A DNA stretch of 41,635 nt from Leucobacter soli (GCF_910593785.1 NZ_CAJVAP010000025.1:1-41635), one strand, 5' to 3'. Positions 16,639 through 25,115 are shown, counted from the first letter of the stretch. Numbers and translations are program-made. Notes: generated from the letters alone by a model not told the origin.

Positions 16639-18366
16639 GTGAACGAGCCGCTGAGTGCGCACACTCCCCCGATACGCAATGCACACGAGGCGCCGGGATC
16701 CGGCCGGCCGGCCTCCGTCCCGGCGCAGGAGTACCACCGGCATTCGCGACTCAGGCATTCGCACTACCGGCATTCGCACCGCCTCGCCGCGGCCGCGGGA
16801 CTCGGGATCCTCGCGCTGCTTCTGGCCGGGTGCGCGCCCGCGGGCTCCGCCGGGATCACGACGACGGTCGGCGACACGCCGAATCAGGATGTCGTCTCGC
16901 TGCCGGGCGAGGTCGACGTGCAAATCGAGCAGGCGGTGGAGGCGCTTCCCGGGCTCGCCGAGGCCGCGCTCCGGGAATCGGGTGTTCCGGGCCTGGCGGT
17001 CGCCGTGGTGCACGGGGACCGGATCGTCTTCGCCGAGGGCTACGGCGTGCGCCAAGCCGGCACCGACGCGCCGATCACGGCGGACACCGTCTTCCAGGTG
17101 GCATCGGTCTCGAAGCCCCTCGCGGCGACCGGTGTGGCCGCGGCGAACGGCGCGAGCGACGGGTCGCTGAGCTGGGACACGCCGATCTCGGAGCTGCTCC
17201 CGGAGTTCGCGTTCTCCGACCCGCTCGTCACCGAGCGCGCCACCGTCGGCGATGCCTTCAGCCATCGCACCGGACTCTCCACCGGCGCGGGCGACGACCT
17301 CGAGGATCTGGGCTTCGATCGTGCGACGATCCTCGACCGCCTCCGCCTGCAACCGCTCGACGACTTCCGCTCGAGTTACCACTACTCCAACTTCGGCCTG
17401 ACCGTCGGAGCCGAGGCGGTCGCCGCGTCGCGGCACGAGAGCTGGGATGCGTTGATGGACGAACTCGTGTTCGGTCCGCTCGGGATGGCCTCGTCCTCCG
17501 CCCGGCACGACGACTTTCTCACCCACGAGGATCGCGCCCGTCTGCACGCGCTCGAGGACGGCGAGTTCGTCGCGAAGTACGACCGGGATCCCGACGCCGA
17601 GGCCCCCGCCGGCGGCGTCTCCTCGACCGTCAACGACCTCGCGCGCTGGGTGCGGATGCTGCTCGCCGAGGGCGTGCTCGACGGCGAGCAGATCGCCGAC
17701 CCCGACGCGCTGGCCGCCGCGATGAGCGCGCAGACGGTCTCGGGCACGGGGCCCGGGATCGACGGGCGGCCGTCCCACTACGGCTTCGGCTTCAACGCCT
17801 CCCCGCAGGTCGGCGGACGGATGGCGATCTCGCATTCCGGCGCCTTCGTGCTCGGCGCGGCGACCAGCTTCCAGATCGTCCCGACGCTCGACCTCGGCAT
17901 CGTGGTTCTCACGAACGGTGCCCCGGTCGGCGTGCCGGAGGCCGTCGCCGCCCAGTTCCTCGACCTGGTGCAGTACGGGCAGCCGACGCGCGACTGGGTC
18001 TCCGACGCCCGCGGCTTCTTCGCCGGCTACACGACGCCGATCGGCGACCTCGTCGACGAGACGTCGCCGGCCGATCCCGAGCCGGCCCCGAATCCCCAGT
18101 CGCTCATCGGGGTCTACGACAGCGCGTACTTCGGGGAGCTCCGCGTCTCCGAGACCGATGGTGACCTGCTGATCCGGCTGGGGGCCGGACTCACCACGGA
18201 GCTCGCGTTGATCCCCTGGGACGGTACGATCTTCTCGTATTCGCCGAGCAGTGAGAGCGCGCCATGGGGTTCCCTCTCCTCCGCCCGCTTCAGCGACGAC
18301 GGGCAGACCCTCACACTCGACTCCTTCGATGAGCACGGATTGGGAACCTGGACGAAACGTGAGTAG
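16639..18366 (+). CDS. Lipoprotein serine hydrolase, class C beta-lactamase family
   Basis: This protein of about 575 residues has all three class C/penicillin-binding motifs: S156-V-S-K159, Y249-S-N251 and H399-S-G401. A lipobox LLAGC (Cys65) follows an unusually long N-terminal region containing a His/Arg repeat (RHSRLRHSHYRHSHRL). It should act outside the membrane on peptidoglycan peptides, esters or D-amino peptides; antibiotic hydrolysis is not implied. GTG 16639 has GAGAGG 8 bases upstream; ATG 16606 is the alternative. A C-terminal beta-rich domain follows (about residues 490-575). The next gene overlaps its stop codon. Confidence 0.88.
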   Translation: MNEPLSAHTPPIRNAHEAPGSGRPASVPAQEYHRHSRLRHSHYRHSHRLAAAAGLGILALLLAGCAPAGSAGITTTVGDTPNQDVVSLPGEVDVQIEQAVEALPGLAEAALRESGVPGLAVAVVHGDRIVFAEGYGVRQAGTDAPITADTVFQVASVSKPLAATGVAAANGASDGSLSWDTPISELLPEFAFSDPLVTERATVGDAFSHRTGLSTGAGDDLEDLGFDRATILDRLRLQPLDDFRSSYHYSNFGLTVGAEAVAASRHESWDALMDELVFGPLGMASSSARHDDFLTHEDRARLHALEDGEFVAKYDRDPDAEAPAGGVSSTVNDLARWVRMLLAEGVLDGEQIADPDALAAAMSAQTVSGTGPGIDGRPSHYGFGFNASPQVGGRMAISHSGAFVLGAATSFQIVPTLDLGIVVLTNGAPVGVPEAVAAQFLDLVQYGQPTRDWVSDARGFFAGYTTPIGDLVDETSPADPEPAPNPQSLIGVYDSAYFGELRVSETDGDLLIRLGAGLTTELALIPWDGTIFSYSPSSESAPWGSLSSARFSDDGQTLTLDSFDEHGLGTWTKRE

Positions 18367-18958
18367 AACGGCCCCGGATCATGCGTTCCCCATTGCGGGG
18401 AGCGCGCGTTCCATCTGGGGCCCCGCCGCGCTCATGCTCGGCCTGCTCGCCGCGATCGTCGCAGCGCCGCTCGCGCTCGAGGCGATCCTGCCCGACCTGC
18501 CGCGCGACCGCGTCGGCGTCTACGAGCGGGTGATCCTCTCGGAGCCGGGGCCCGCGGGCGACGTCTACGCCGGCTTCATCGCGCCGGCCGGATGGATCTG
18601 GGTGGGGAGCCGCGAGAGCGGGTTCTTCACCACCGACGACGGGCGGGATTCGATCCGCGTGGCGCTCCGCACGGACGTCGCCGACCCCGACGCGCTGCTG
18701 CGCGACGGCGTGCCGCTCGGCGCGGTGGCACTGCCCACCGGCGGCCTGCTGTCGCACGACGGGCTCTCGATCTCCGCCCTCCAATACGACCTCGCCGCCG
18801 GTGACAACCCGGCGATCAGCATCATCGCGTGCACCGACACCGAGCCCGCGGACTGCGTGACGCTGCTCGGCACGTTCAGCGCCGGCGACGAGGCGGATCG
18901 CGACCGCGCGCAGCAGGCGCTCGTGCGCGTGCTCGCGAGCGTGGAGCTGGATCGATGA
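18359..18958 (+). CDS. Membrane-anchored protein of unknown function
   Basis: This protein of about 199 residues has one N-terminal transmembrane segment (about residues 17-40) and an extracytoplasmic domain with WIWVGSRESGFFTTDD and a Cys pair near the end (ACTDTEPADC). The GTG start at 18359 overlaps the upstream stop by 8 bases, and its own stop overlaps the next start (ATGA), so the three genes are translationally coupled. No family is recognised. Confidence 0.75.
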   Translation: MSRTAPDHAFPIAGSARSIWGPAALMLGLLAAIVAAPLALEAILPDLPRDRVGVYERVILSEPGPAGDVYAGFIAPAGWIWVGSRESGFFTTDDGRDSIRVALRTDVADPDALLRDGVPLGAVALPTGGLLSHDGLSISALQYDLAAGDNPAISIIACTDTEPADCVTLLGTFSAGDEADRDRAQQALVRVLASVELDR

Positions 18959-19797
18959 GCGGGGCGGCACGGCGCCGTCGCCGCGCTCCGGCGTCCTGGC
19001 AGCCGCGGCAACCGGCCTTCTGGATCCTGGCGGTCGGGATCCTCGCCTGCGTGCCGCTGCAGCTTCGCGGCCTGATTCAGCAGGAACCGCCCGCGGAGGT
19101 CCTCGGGATCTCGCTGCTGGTGGGCGCGATCGAGGTGCTGCTCTTCTGGGCGATCGCACTGTTGCTCTCTCGCGACCGGCCGCGGCCGGTCGGCCTGCGC
19201 CTCGTCGCGCTGGCCTGGGGGCTCGCCGTCGTGCAGGTGATCGCCTCGTTCTCGAACACGCACTACTTCAGCGTGCTCAACGGCCTCGGCCTGCACGCCT
19301 TCGCCGCGTCCATCGCGGCTCCCGTCGACGAGGATCTGCTCCGCTTCGTCGGCACGCTCGGGGTGCTGGCGCTGGCCGCGCAGCGCCGGATCACCGCCCG
19401 AGACGGCCTCGTCTACGGCTTCCTCGTGGGCGCCGGATTCGAGGTGTCCGAGAATCTCGCCTTCCTCTTCAGCTCGACGGATCTCGCCGGGACCGTGCAG
19501 CTGGCGCTGATCCGGCTCGGCATCGGCTTCGGCCTGCACGCGCTCTGGACCGGGATCTCGGGAGCTGCACTGGCCTACGTGCTGGCCCGGCGCCGGGCCG
19601 GAATGCCGGCGCGCTGGCGCGTCGCCGCGCTCGGACTGCTGGCGCCCATGCTGCTGCACGCGCTCTGGGACGCGCCCGCGCCATCGATCCATCCCCTGCT
19701 CGTCTTCGCCGTGCTCGGCGTCGTCTACGCGGTGACGCTCGCCGCGTTCGGCGGGATCCTCGTCGCCACCAGCCGGCGCGCACGAGACAGTACGTGA
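18955..19797 (+). CDS. PrsW-family intramembrane protease
   Basis: This 280-residue protein with about eight transmembrane helices has the PrsW/CAAX-like signature: APVDEDLLR in place of the usual EExxK, GFLVGAGFEVSENLAF, FGLHALWTG, and LLHALWDAP (HxxxD). PrsW proteases cut membrane-anchored anti-sigma factors in Bacillus. The first Glu of EExxK is Asp here, so activity is likely but unproven. The upstream membrane-anchored protein, coupled by ATGA, is a natural candidate substrate or partner. Confidence 0.82.
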   Translation: MSGAARRRRRAPASWQPRQPAFWILAVGILACVPLQLRGLIQQEPPAEVLGISLLVGAIEVLLFWAIALLLSRDRPRPVGLRLVALAWGLAVVQVIASFSNTHYFSVLNGLGLHAFAASIAAPVDEDLLRFVGTLGVLALAAQRRITARDGLVYGFLVGAGFEVSENLAFLFSSTDLAGTVQLALIRLGIGFGLHALWTGISGAALAYVLARRRAGMPARWRVAALGLLAPMLLHALWDAPAPSIHPLLVFAVLGVVYAVTLAAFGGILVATSRRARDST

Positions 19798-19838
19798 TCG
19801 TCCGCGCTGTACGCCTTCGAGGGACGATCTCGTACTGT
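19787..19838 (+). terminator. Strong hairpin over the end of the PrsW gene
   Basis: The 17-base arms (19787-19803 and 19822-19838) match at 16 positions (ACAGTACGTGATCGTCC) with an 18-base loop. The left arm includes the PrsW stop codon. There is no T tract. Confidence 0.55.
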
Positions 19839-19868
19839 TTCGACGGCCCGGTACTGTTTCGACGGTCC
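19832..19868. repeat. Tandem repeat of the hairpin's right arm
   Basis: GTACTGTTTCGACGGYCC occurs at 19832 and 19851 (period 19), so part of the terminator arm has been duplicated. Confidence 0.65.
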
Positions 19869-19957
19869 CGTAGGGTTCCGTGCAGCGGTCTCGGCGATCC
19901 GAGGCCGATCCGAGGGCTCTGAGCCGATAGCCGCATGATCCGCGACTGGCCCGACAC

Positions 19958-19999
19958 GCAGCGAGAGCCCCGCCCGGCCGGTGGCCGGGCTCTCGCTGC
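19958..19999. terminator. Terminator hairpin downstream of tRNA-Ala
   Basis: GCAGCGAGAGCCC and GGGCTCTCGCTGC are perfect 13-base arms around a GC-rich loop. It lies about 50 bases beyond the 3' end of tRNA-Ala on the minus strand. Confidence 0.65.
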
Positions 20000-20048
20000 A
20001 ATGTCCGACGCGGCTCGGGTGCAACCCATGCCACAACTCATCAGATTG

Positions 20049-20121
<73 letters not shown>

Positions 20122-20172
20122 GTGAACCCGACCAGCTTAGCAGCGCGGGGAGGCTCCGAGAAATCCGGAGAC

Positions 20173-21219
20173 CTAGCCCGCGTTGCGGCGGGACCGGAGC
20201 ACGGCGTCGAGGTCCAGACTGCCGTCGCTCGTGTCGCCGACGACGCCCATCCGGCGCAGGCGCTCGGCCGCGGCACGCTGCCTCGCGTGCTGCGCGTCCG
20301 CCGCCGTTACCTTTGACGGTGCCGGTGCCGCCGCTGGCACGTCCGAGATCGGCGCCGGCGTACGAGCGGAAATCGGCGCGGGTGCCGGTGCCGACGCCGC
20401 GGTCGACGCCGCGCGGGGGGCTCGGGCCTGCGCCTCGGCCTGTGCCAGCAGGATCGATTCGGGGCGGTTCCGCATCTCGGGCGCCACGGCTCGCGCGGCT
20501 CGCGCGCGGGCCATCGCCCGGGCACGGTCGATCTGCGCGGCGGCCGCGGCCTGGGCAGCGGCATGCGCGGCAGCGGCCTCGTCGGTGCCGGAATCCGAGA
20601 CCGGCGCCTCGGCCACCGGCTCGACCCGAGCCGGTGCGACCGTCGGGCGCTCGGCCGGGATCTCCATGAGCTTCACCCGCCCGGGGGCCATCAGCACGAG
20701 CGCCCCGATGGCGGCGGCGAGCACGAGTCCGGAGACGACGAGCACCACTGCTCCCTGCCCGGCGGCCAGGAACCCGGCTCCGACGAGCGCCCCGGCGACC
20801 GCGAGCACGGCGCACAGTGCGGCGAGCGCACGCAGGCGGCGGACAACCGGCCGGCGCAGCCGAGCAGCCCGGCGAACCGCGACGTGCGTGCGCTGCATCC
20901 GCTGCGCCTGCATCTCGGCCCGGACCCTGGCGGCCCGTGCTTCGGCGAGCCGACCGCGCCGCTCGGCCTCCTGCTGCCGCTGCGCGGTGCGCAGCAGGCG
21001 TTCGTGCGCCAGCGCCTCGCGAGCAGTGGCTTCGACCCGCACCTCGGTCGGCACCTCGGCCGTCTCTGCGAGCACTCGCAGCGTGCGCTGCAGGCGCACC
21101 GCGTTGCGTTCGGCGGCCTTGAACTCTCGTCGTCGCACCCAGGAGGGCACCAGCACCGCCGCCCAGAGCAGCGCGGCGACGACGAAGATCACCCCGCCCC
21201 CGAATACTCCGCTCGTCAT
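20173..21219 (-). CDS. Membrane protein with coiled-coil and Ala/Pro-rich tail
   Basis: This protein of about 348 residues has an N-terminal transmembrane helix (about residues 3-26), a highly charged Arg/Glu/Ala helix region (about 30-120) that could form a coiled coil, two adjacent transmembrane helices (about 125-175), then a long Ala/Pro-rich cytoplasmic tail. ATG 21219 is favoured over the upstream in-frame start because TAGTGT ends 7 bases before it. No enzyme motif is seen. Similar proteins sit by galU and tRNA-Ala in related genomes, from memory. Confidence 0.78.
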   Translation of the reverse strand: MTSGVFGGGVIFVVAALLWAAVLVPSWVRRREFKAAERNAVRLQRTLRVLAETAEVPTEVRVEATAREALAHERLLRTAQRQQEAERRGRLAEARAARVRAEMQAQRMQRTHVAVRRAARLRRPVVRRLRALAALCAVLAVAGALVGAGFLAAGQGAVVLVVSGLVLAAAIGALVLMAPGRVKLMEIPAERPTVAPARVEPVAEAPVSDSGTDEAAAAHAAAQAAAAAQIDRARAMARARAARAVAPEMRNRPESILLAQAEAQARAPRAASTAASAPAPAPISARTPAPISDVPAAAPAPSKVTAADAQHARQRAAAERLRRMGVVGDTSDGSLDLDAVLRSRRNAG

Positions 21220-21226
21220 ACCGGCC

Positions 21227-21232
21227 ACACTA
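21227..21232 (-). promoter_or_regulatory. -10 element of the membrane protein gene
   Basis: TAGTGT on the minus strand ends 7 bases before ATG 21219, giving a leader of about one base or none. Confidence 0.5.
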
Positions 21233-21293
21233 CGATTCCGGCGACGCCCCGAACGGTCGGCGCGCCGCATGCGCAGCGAATCCGGGCGGCCCC

Positions 21294-21911
21294 TTATCGA
21301 TCCGCGCGTTCAAGCCTGGCGAGCATCCCTCTGGGCGCCTCCTCCGCGGTGATGGCGAAGCTGTCGTGATCGCACCACTCCCCGGCGATGCAGATGTAGC
21401 GGGCCCGGCGCCCCTCGAAACGCAGCCCCAGCTTCTCGACGACCCGGAGCGAAGCCGAGTTCTCGGGCCGAATGCAGATCTCGACGCGATGCAGCCGCAG
21501 CTCGCCGAAGCACACGTCGATCGCGAGCGCGACGGCGGTCGGCGTGATCCCCCGGCCGGCGACGTGCTGAGAGATCCAGTAGCCGATCGAGGCGGATCGC
21601 AACGCTCCGCCACCGATGTCGGAGACCGTGAGCTGACCCACCACCTCGTCCTGGTACGTCATCACGAATGCGACGCTCTGCCCGGCGCGCTGCTGCCGCA
21701 GCATCCTCCTGATGACCGGGCGCATCGGCACCGATCCGGGTTCGGCTCCCCCGCCGCCGGGATAGGTCGCCTCCCACGGCTCCAGCCAGGCCCGATTCGA
21801 CGTCAGCAGCTGCTGCAGAGCCGAGGCATCGCGCGGCCGCACGACGCGCAGTCCGATCGGGCCCGCCGAGCGCGGAGACGGCGACTCGATCGGGTGCGGA
21901 AGCGGGCTCAC
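21294..21911 (-). CDS. GNAT-family N-acetyltransferase, RimJ/RimL type
   Basis: This 205-residue GNAT protein resembles ribosomal-protein alanine acetyltransferases (RimJ). Motifs include RLRD-like LRVVRPRDASAL, VGQLTVSDI, the acetyl-CoA loop in HVAGRGITPTAVALAIDVCF, and RVEICIRPENSASLRVVEKLGLRFEG. The start is GTG, 19 bases after galU and without an obvious Shine-Dalgarno sequence, so it is probably translated in an operon with galU. The acceptor protein cannot be set from sequence. Confidence 0.9.
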   Translation of the reverse strand: MSPLPHPIESPSPRSAGPIGLRVVRPRDASALQQLLTSNRAWLEPWEATYPGGGGAEPGSVPMRPVIRRMLRQQRAGQSVAFVMTYQDEVVGQLTVSDIGGGALRSASIGYWISQHVAGRGITPTAVALAIDVCFGELRLHRVEICIRPENSASLRVVEKLGLRFEGRRARYICIAGEWCDHDSFAITAEEAPRGMLARLERADR

Positions 21912-21930
21912 CTGTCGGACCAGTGACGCG

Positions 21931-22884
21931 CTATTCCGCCGCGCCGCCGGCTGCGCGGAGCCGATCGGTGAAGCCGAGCACCCAGTCGGTCAGCTCGGGG
22001 CCGAGCTCGTCATGGTCGACGCCCAGCAGCAGGTTCGCCTTGATCCAGTCGGCACGGTCCCCGGTGTCGTACCGACGACCGGTGAAGATGACCCCGTACA
22101 CGGGTCGCTCCCCGCGCCCGGCGGCCAGCCCGTTGAGCGCATCGGTGAGCTGGTACTCGCCGCCGCGCCCGGGTTCGAGCTGGTCGATGAGATCGAAGAT
22201 CTCGGCCCGCAGCACGTATCGACCGATGACCGCGAGGTTCGACGGCGCCTCGGCGGCAGAGGGCTTCTCCACGAGCGCGGTGATCCGCACGACGTCATCA
22301 TCCGCGGTCGGCTCGACCGCGGCGCAGCCGTAGAGATGGATGGACTCCGGGGGCACCTCCATGAGCGCGACGACGGTGACCTCGTCCCGATCGTGCACCT
22401 CGATCATGCGGCTGAGCAGCGGATCCCGCGCATCGATCAGATCGTCGCCGAGCAGTACCGCGAACGACTCGTCGCCGACGTGCTTGCGCGCGCGGCCGAC
22501 GGCGTGCCCGAGTCCCAGCGGCTGGCCCTGCCGAAGGAAGTGCACCTCCGCGAGCTCGCTCGACTCGTGCACCTTGTCGAGTTTGCCGTCGTCCCCCTTG
22601 CGCTGCAGGGTGTACTCGAGTTCGGGCACCCCGTCGAAGTGGTTGACCAGATTGTCCTTGTTGCGCCCGGTGATGATGAGCACGTCGTCCATGCCGGCGT
22701 TCGCCGCCTCCTCGACCACGTACTGGATCGCCGGCTTGTCGACGATCGGGAGCATCTCCTTCGGCATGGCCTTCGTCGCGGGGAGGAAGCGTGTGCCGAG
22801 CCCCGCGGCCGGGATGACGGCCTTGGTGACGGTGGATCGCGCACCGTTCGAGGTGCGACCTGCGCGTTGCTCTGTCGGACTCAT
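21931..22884 (-). CDS. galU: UTP-glucose-1-phosphate uridylyltransferase
   Basis: This enzyme makes UDP-glucose from UTP and glucose-1-phosphate for cell-envelope glycans. Signature blocks are AVIPAAGLGTRFLPATKAMPKEMLPIVDKPAIQ, GRNKDNLVNHFD, GLGHAV, VLLGDDLID, and EKPSAAEAPSNLAVIGRYVL. The length of about 317 residues is typical. ATG 22884 is chosen because TAAGGT ends 7 bases before it; an upstream in-frame start at 22938 would overlap the divergent promoter. It is followed by the GNAT gene. Confidence 0.96.
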   Translation of the reverse strand: MSPTEQRAGRTSNGARSTVTKAVIPAAGLGTRFLPATKAMPKEMLPIVDKPAIQYVVEEAANAGMDDVLIITGRNKDNLVNHFDGVPELEYTLQRKGDDGKLDKVHESSELAEVHFLRQGQPLGLGHAVGRARKHVGDESFAVLLGDDLIDARDPLLSRMIEVHDRDEVTVVALMEVPPESIHLYGCAAVEPTADDDVVRITALVEKPSAAEAPSNLAVIGRYVLRAEIFDLIDQLEPGRGGEYQLTDALNGLAAGRGERPVYGVIFTGRRYDTGDRADWIKANLLLGVDHDELGPELTDWVLGFTDRLRAAGGAAE

Positions 22885-22891
22885 ATCTCCA

Positions 22892-22945
22892 ACCTTAGAG
22901 GTTTCATGGTGAATTGCCACGGGCCCGGAGTTCGCCACCTAGACT
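22892..22945. promoter_or_regulatory. Divergent leaderless promoters of galU and 5-FCL
   Basis: TAAGGT (minus, 22897-22892) ends 7 bases before the galU ATG. TAGACT (plus, 22940-22945) ends exactly 6 bases before ATG 22952. Both transcripts should begin at or next to the start codon. Confidence 0.55.
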
Positions 22946-22951
22946 GACGGC

Positions 22952-23551
22952 ATGCCCGAGAACAGTGCTGTCTCCCGGATCGATGCCCAGAAGCGGCGCG
23001 TCCGCGACGCAGTGCGGTCCGCGCGCGCGGCACTCACCGAGACGCAGCGCGCAGCGTCGACCGATGGGTTGACGTCGCAGCTGGTCACACTGGCCTCGGC
23101 CCGGGGGGCCCGCTCCGTCTCCTGCTATCTCCCGGTCGGAGCCGAACCGGACACCCGCCCGTTCCTCGCCTGGGCCAGGGACGAGGGCGTGGAGGTGCTG
23201 CTCCCCGCGGCACGGCCGGATGGCCTCATGGATTGGATCGTCGATCGCGGCGCGGGCACCGTGGTCGGCGCCTACGGGATCCCGGAGCCGAACGGCGAGC
23301 GGCTCAGCCCGCTCGCCGTCGGGAACGTCGACCTCATGCTCATCCCGGCGAGTGCCGTGGATCGGAACGGGATCCGCGTCGGCTGGGGCCGCGGCTACTT
23401 CGACCGCTGCCTCGGTCCGATGACCGAACGCCCGCCGGTCTTCGCCGTCATCTACGAGAGCGAACTGCACGACGCACTGCCGCACGAGCCGCACGACATC
23501 CCCGTCACGGGAGTGGTGACCCCGGAGCGGATCCTCTACCTCGACCGGTGA
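22952..23551 (+). CDS. 5-formyltetrahydrofolate cyclo-ligase
   Basis: This 199-residue enzyme converts 5-formyl-THF to 5,10-methenyl-THF using ATP, feeding one-carbon metabolism. Family motifs are KRRVRDAVRSARAAL near the start, YLPVGAEPDTRPF, YGIPEP, LIPASAVDRNGIRVGWGRGYFDRCL and VTGVVTPERIL. The length is normal. The gene diverges from galU and appears leaderless. Confidence 0.95.
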   Translation: MPENSAVSRIDAQKRRVRDAVRSARAALTETQRAASTDGLTSQLVTLASARGARSVSCYLPVGAEPDTRPFLAWARDEGVEVLLPAARPDGLMDWIVDRGAGTVVGAYGIPEPNGERLSPLAVGNVDLMLIPASAVDRNGIRVGWGRGYFDRCLGPMTERPPVFAVIYESELHDALPHEPHDIPVTGVVTPERILYLDR

Positions 23552-23688
23552 GGTCCGCGCGCGGCGGCCGGGCTCGCCCGCGAGCCGTCCGCAGCCTGAT
23601 TCCGGAACCATCGGTCGCCGGATTCCCAGTCCCGGGACCCACGGTCGCAGCACCCCCGGCGCAGAACCCCCGGTCGCAGCCGAGACGG

Positions 23689-23694
23689 TACAAT
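23689..23694 (+). promoter_or_regulatory. -10 element of the FmdB gene
   Basis: TACAAT ends 8 bases before GTG 23703, giving a leader of one or two bases. The preceding 23552-23688 is GC-rich and shows no gene. Confidence 0.5.
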
Positions 23695-23702
23695 CGACTC
23701 TC

Positions 23703-24026
23703 GTGCCTACCTATGCTTACCGCTGCGTCGACTGCGACCACGCGTTCGACATCTATCAGCAGTTCAGCGACGACGCGCTGACCGAGTGCCCTGAGTGCGG
23801 AGGGCGGCTGCGCAAGGTGTTCGGATCGCTCGGCGTGACCTTCAACGGCTCGGGCTTCTACCGCACCGACTCGCGGTCTGATTCATCCTCCGGAGGCTCC
23901 TCCTCGACAGCGTCGGCGGGCTCGGGATCCGGCTCGGGATCGGGCTCCTCGACGAGCTCCTCATCGGCGAGCGGTGGAGGTGCGTCGACCGGCGGATCCT
24001 CGTCTTCCAGCTCCTCTGCGGCCTGA
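23703..24026 (+). CDS. FmdB-family zinc ribbon protein
   Basis: This 107-residue protein starts with GTG. Residues 1-45 form the FmdB zinc ribbon with CVDC and CPEC metal-binding pairs in the usual PTYAYRCxxC context. The remaining 55 residues are almost wholly Ser, Gly and Ala, a disordered tail common in this family. The regulatory role suggested by the name is not well supported experimentally, so only the fold is claimed. Confidence 0.92.
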   Translation: MPTYAYRCVDCDHAFDIYQQFSDDALTECPECGGRLRKVFGSLGVTFNGSGFYRTDSRSDSSSGGSSSTASAGSGSGSGSGSSTSSSSASGGGASTGGSSSSSSSAA

Positions 24027-24048
24027 TTTCGCGAAAAATTTCGAAATC
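24025..24048 (+). terminator. AT-rich hairpin after the FmdB gene
   Basis: GATTTCG (24025-24031) pairs with CGAAATC (24042-24048) around an A-rich loop. A second hairpin, CCCGGC (24088-24093) with GCCGGG (24110-24115), follows before the next promoter. Confidence 0.4.
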
Positions 24049-24122
24049 CGTACATCCCTTATGTAACAACGGGATAACGGAGGGTGTCCCGGCGAGATCG
24101 GTCCGGAATGCCGGGATCGAAC

Positions 24123-24150
24123 TTGAAATCGCCTCGATACGTGTTAGTGT
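24123..24150 (+). promoter_or_regulatory. Candidate promoter of the NlpC/P60 gene
   Basis: TTGAAA (24123-24128) and TAGTGT (24145-24150) are 16 bases apart. The predicted transcript begins about 5 bases before ATG 24162, which lacks a Shine-Dalgarno sequence. Confidence 0.5.
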
Positions 24151-24161
24151 TCTGTGCTCGT

Positions 24162-25031
24162 ATGTTGAAACAGAACGATTTCCAGGCGAGTCGCGCCCGC
24201 GGCGAAGCCGAAGAACACGCCGCTGAACAGCTGACCGCAACCCTTCCGGACCACGGCTCTGAGCACCGACTCCAGGGCCGGGCCCCGCGGACGCCGAAGC
24301 GCTCCGCACGATTCCGGCGGGCGGGCGTCTCCGCGGTGGCGGCACTCGCGCTCGTCGGCGGCATCGCCGGCCCCGCGCACGCCGAGGCCGGCGGGATCGC
24401 CGGTTCGACCCCGGCGCAGGATGCCGCCGAGTCCGGCGTAACGGCAGTCCCGACCGAGACCACCGACACGGGAGCTCCCGGGACTCCGGCGGGCGAGAAC
24501 GTCGCCGAGACGCTGCGCCTGGAGACCGAGCGCGCCGTCGCGGCGATGAAGTCCGCGCGGAAGGCCGAGGCCAAGAAGAACTCGACCGTGTCCAAGAAGC
24601 GGAAGGCCGCGCTCAAGAAGGCCGCCGCGAAGCAGAAGGCCGCGGTCAAGAAGAAGGCCACCAAGGCGAAGAAGAAGCTGAAGAAGGTTGTCCGATCGGC
24701 GATGTCGCAGCTGGGCGACTTCCAGGACTGCACGGCAGTCGTGGAGCGGGCCTTGCGCAAGGCGGGCGTCCACGCGGGCGACCTCGGAACGCAGGTCGGC
24801 GACTACACGGAGCTCGGCGGCCGCAAGGTCACCGGCAAGTACCGCGCCGGCGATGTCCTGATCTGGCCGGGCCGCCATGTCGCGGTCTACACGGGCAAGG
24901 GGAAGGCCGTGCACGGAGGCTGGAACGGCGGGCGCACCGTCGTCAACAAGAACCTGCAGGTCTACAGCAAGCCGATCGTCGTGCGCTATTTCAAAGCCGA
25001 CCAGCAGGCCGCCGCCTCGGTCGCCTCCTAG
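24162..25031 (+). CDS. Secreted NlpC/P60-like hydrolase with polycationic linker
   Basis: This 289-residue exported protein has a long N-region and a signal peptide ending GPAHA (about residue 72). A Thr/Pro/Ala stretch leads into a Lys/Ala-rich segment (about residues 160-200, KKRKAALKKAAAKQKAAVKKK). The C-terminal domain is NlpC/P60-like, with nucleophile QDCTAVVERAL, GDVLIWPGRHVAVYTGKG with the catalytic His, and VHGGWNGG. It probably cuts peptidoglycan peptides; the basic segment could bind anionic wall polymers or peptidoglycan. A paralogue of the catalytic domain lies at 35480-36160. Confidence 0.87.
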   Translation: MLKQNDFQASRARGEAEEHAAEQLTATLPDHGSEHRLQGRAPRTPKRSARFRRAGVSAVAALALVGGIAGPAHAEAGGIAGSTPAQDAAESGVTAVPTETTDTGAPGTPAGENVAETLRLETERAVAAMKSARKAEAKKNSTVSKKRKAALKKAAAKQKAAVKKKATKAKKKLKKVVRSAMSQLGDFQDCTAVVERALRKAGVHAGDLGTQVGDYTELGGRKVTGKYRAGDVLIWPGRHVAVYTGKGKAVHGGWNGGRTVVNKNLQVYSKPIVVRYFKADQQAAASVAS

Positions 25032-25115
25032 GCCCATCTCCTGGATCGATTTCCCAGCCCCACGCCCTCCGGCGTCGCAGGTGCCTCGGCGCCTCGCGCA
25101 CGGCGAAGGCGGGCC

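Noticed and set aside
24027-24161. Possible c-di-AMP (ydaO-type) riboswitch before the NlpC/P60 gene
   Set aside because: Such switches precede wall hydrolases in actinobacteria, but the conserved core is not found and the predicted leader is only about 5 bases.
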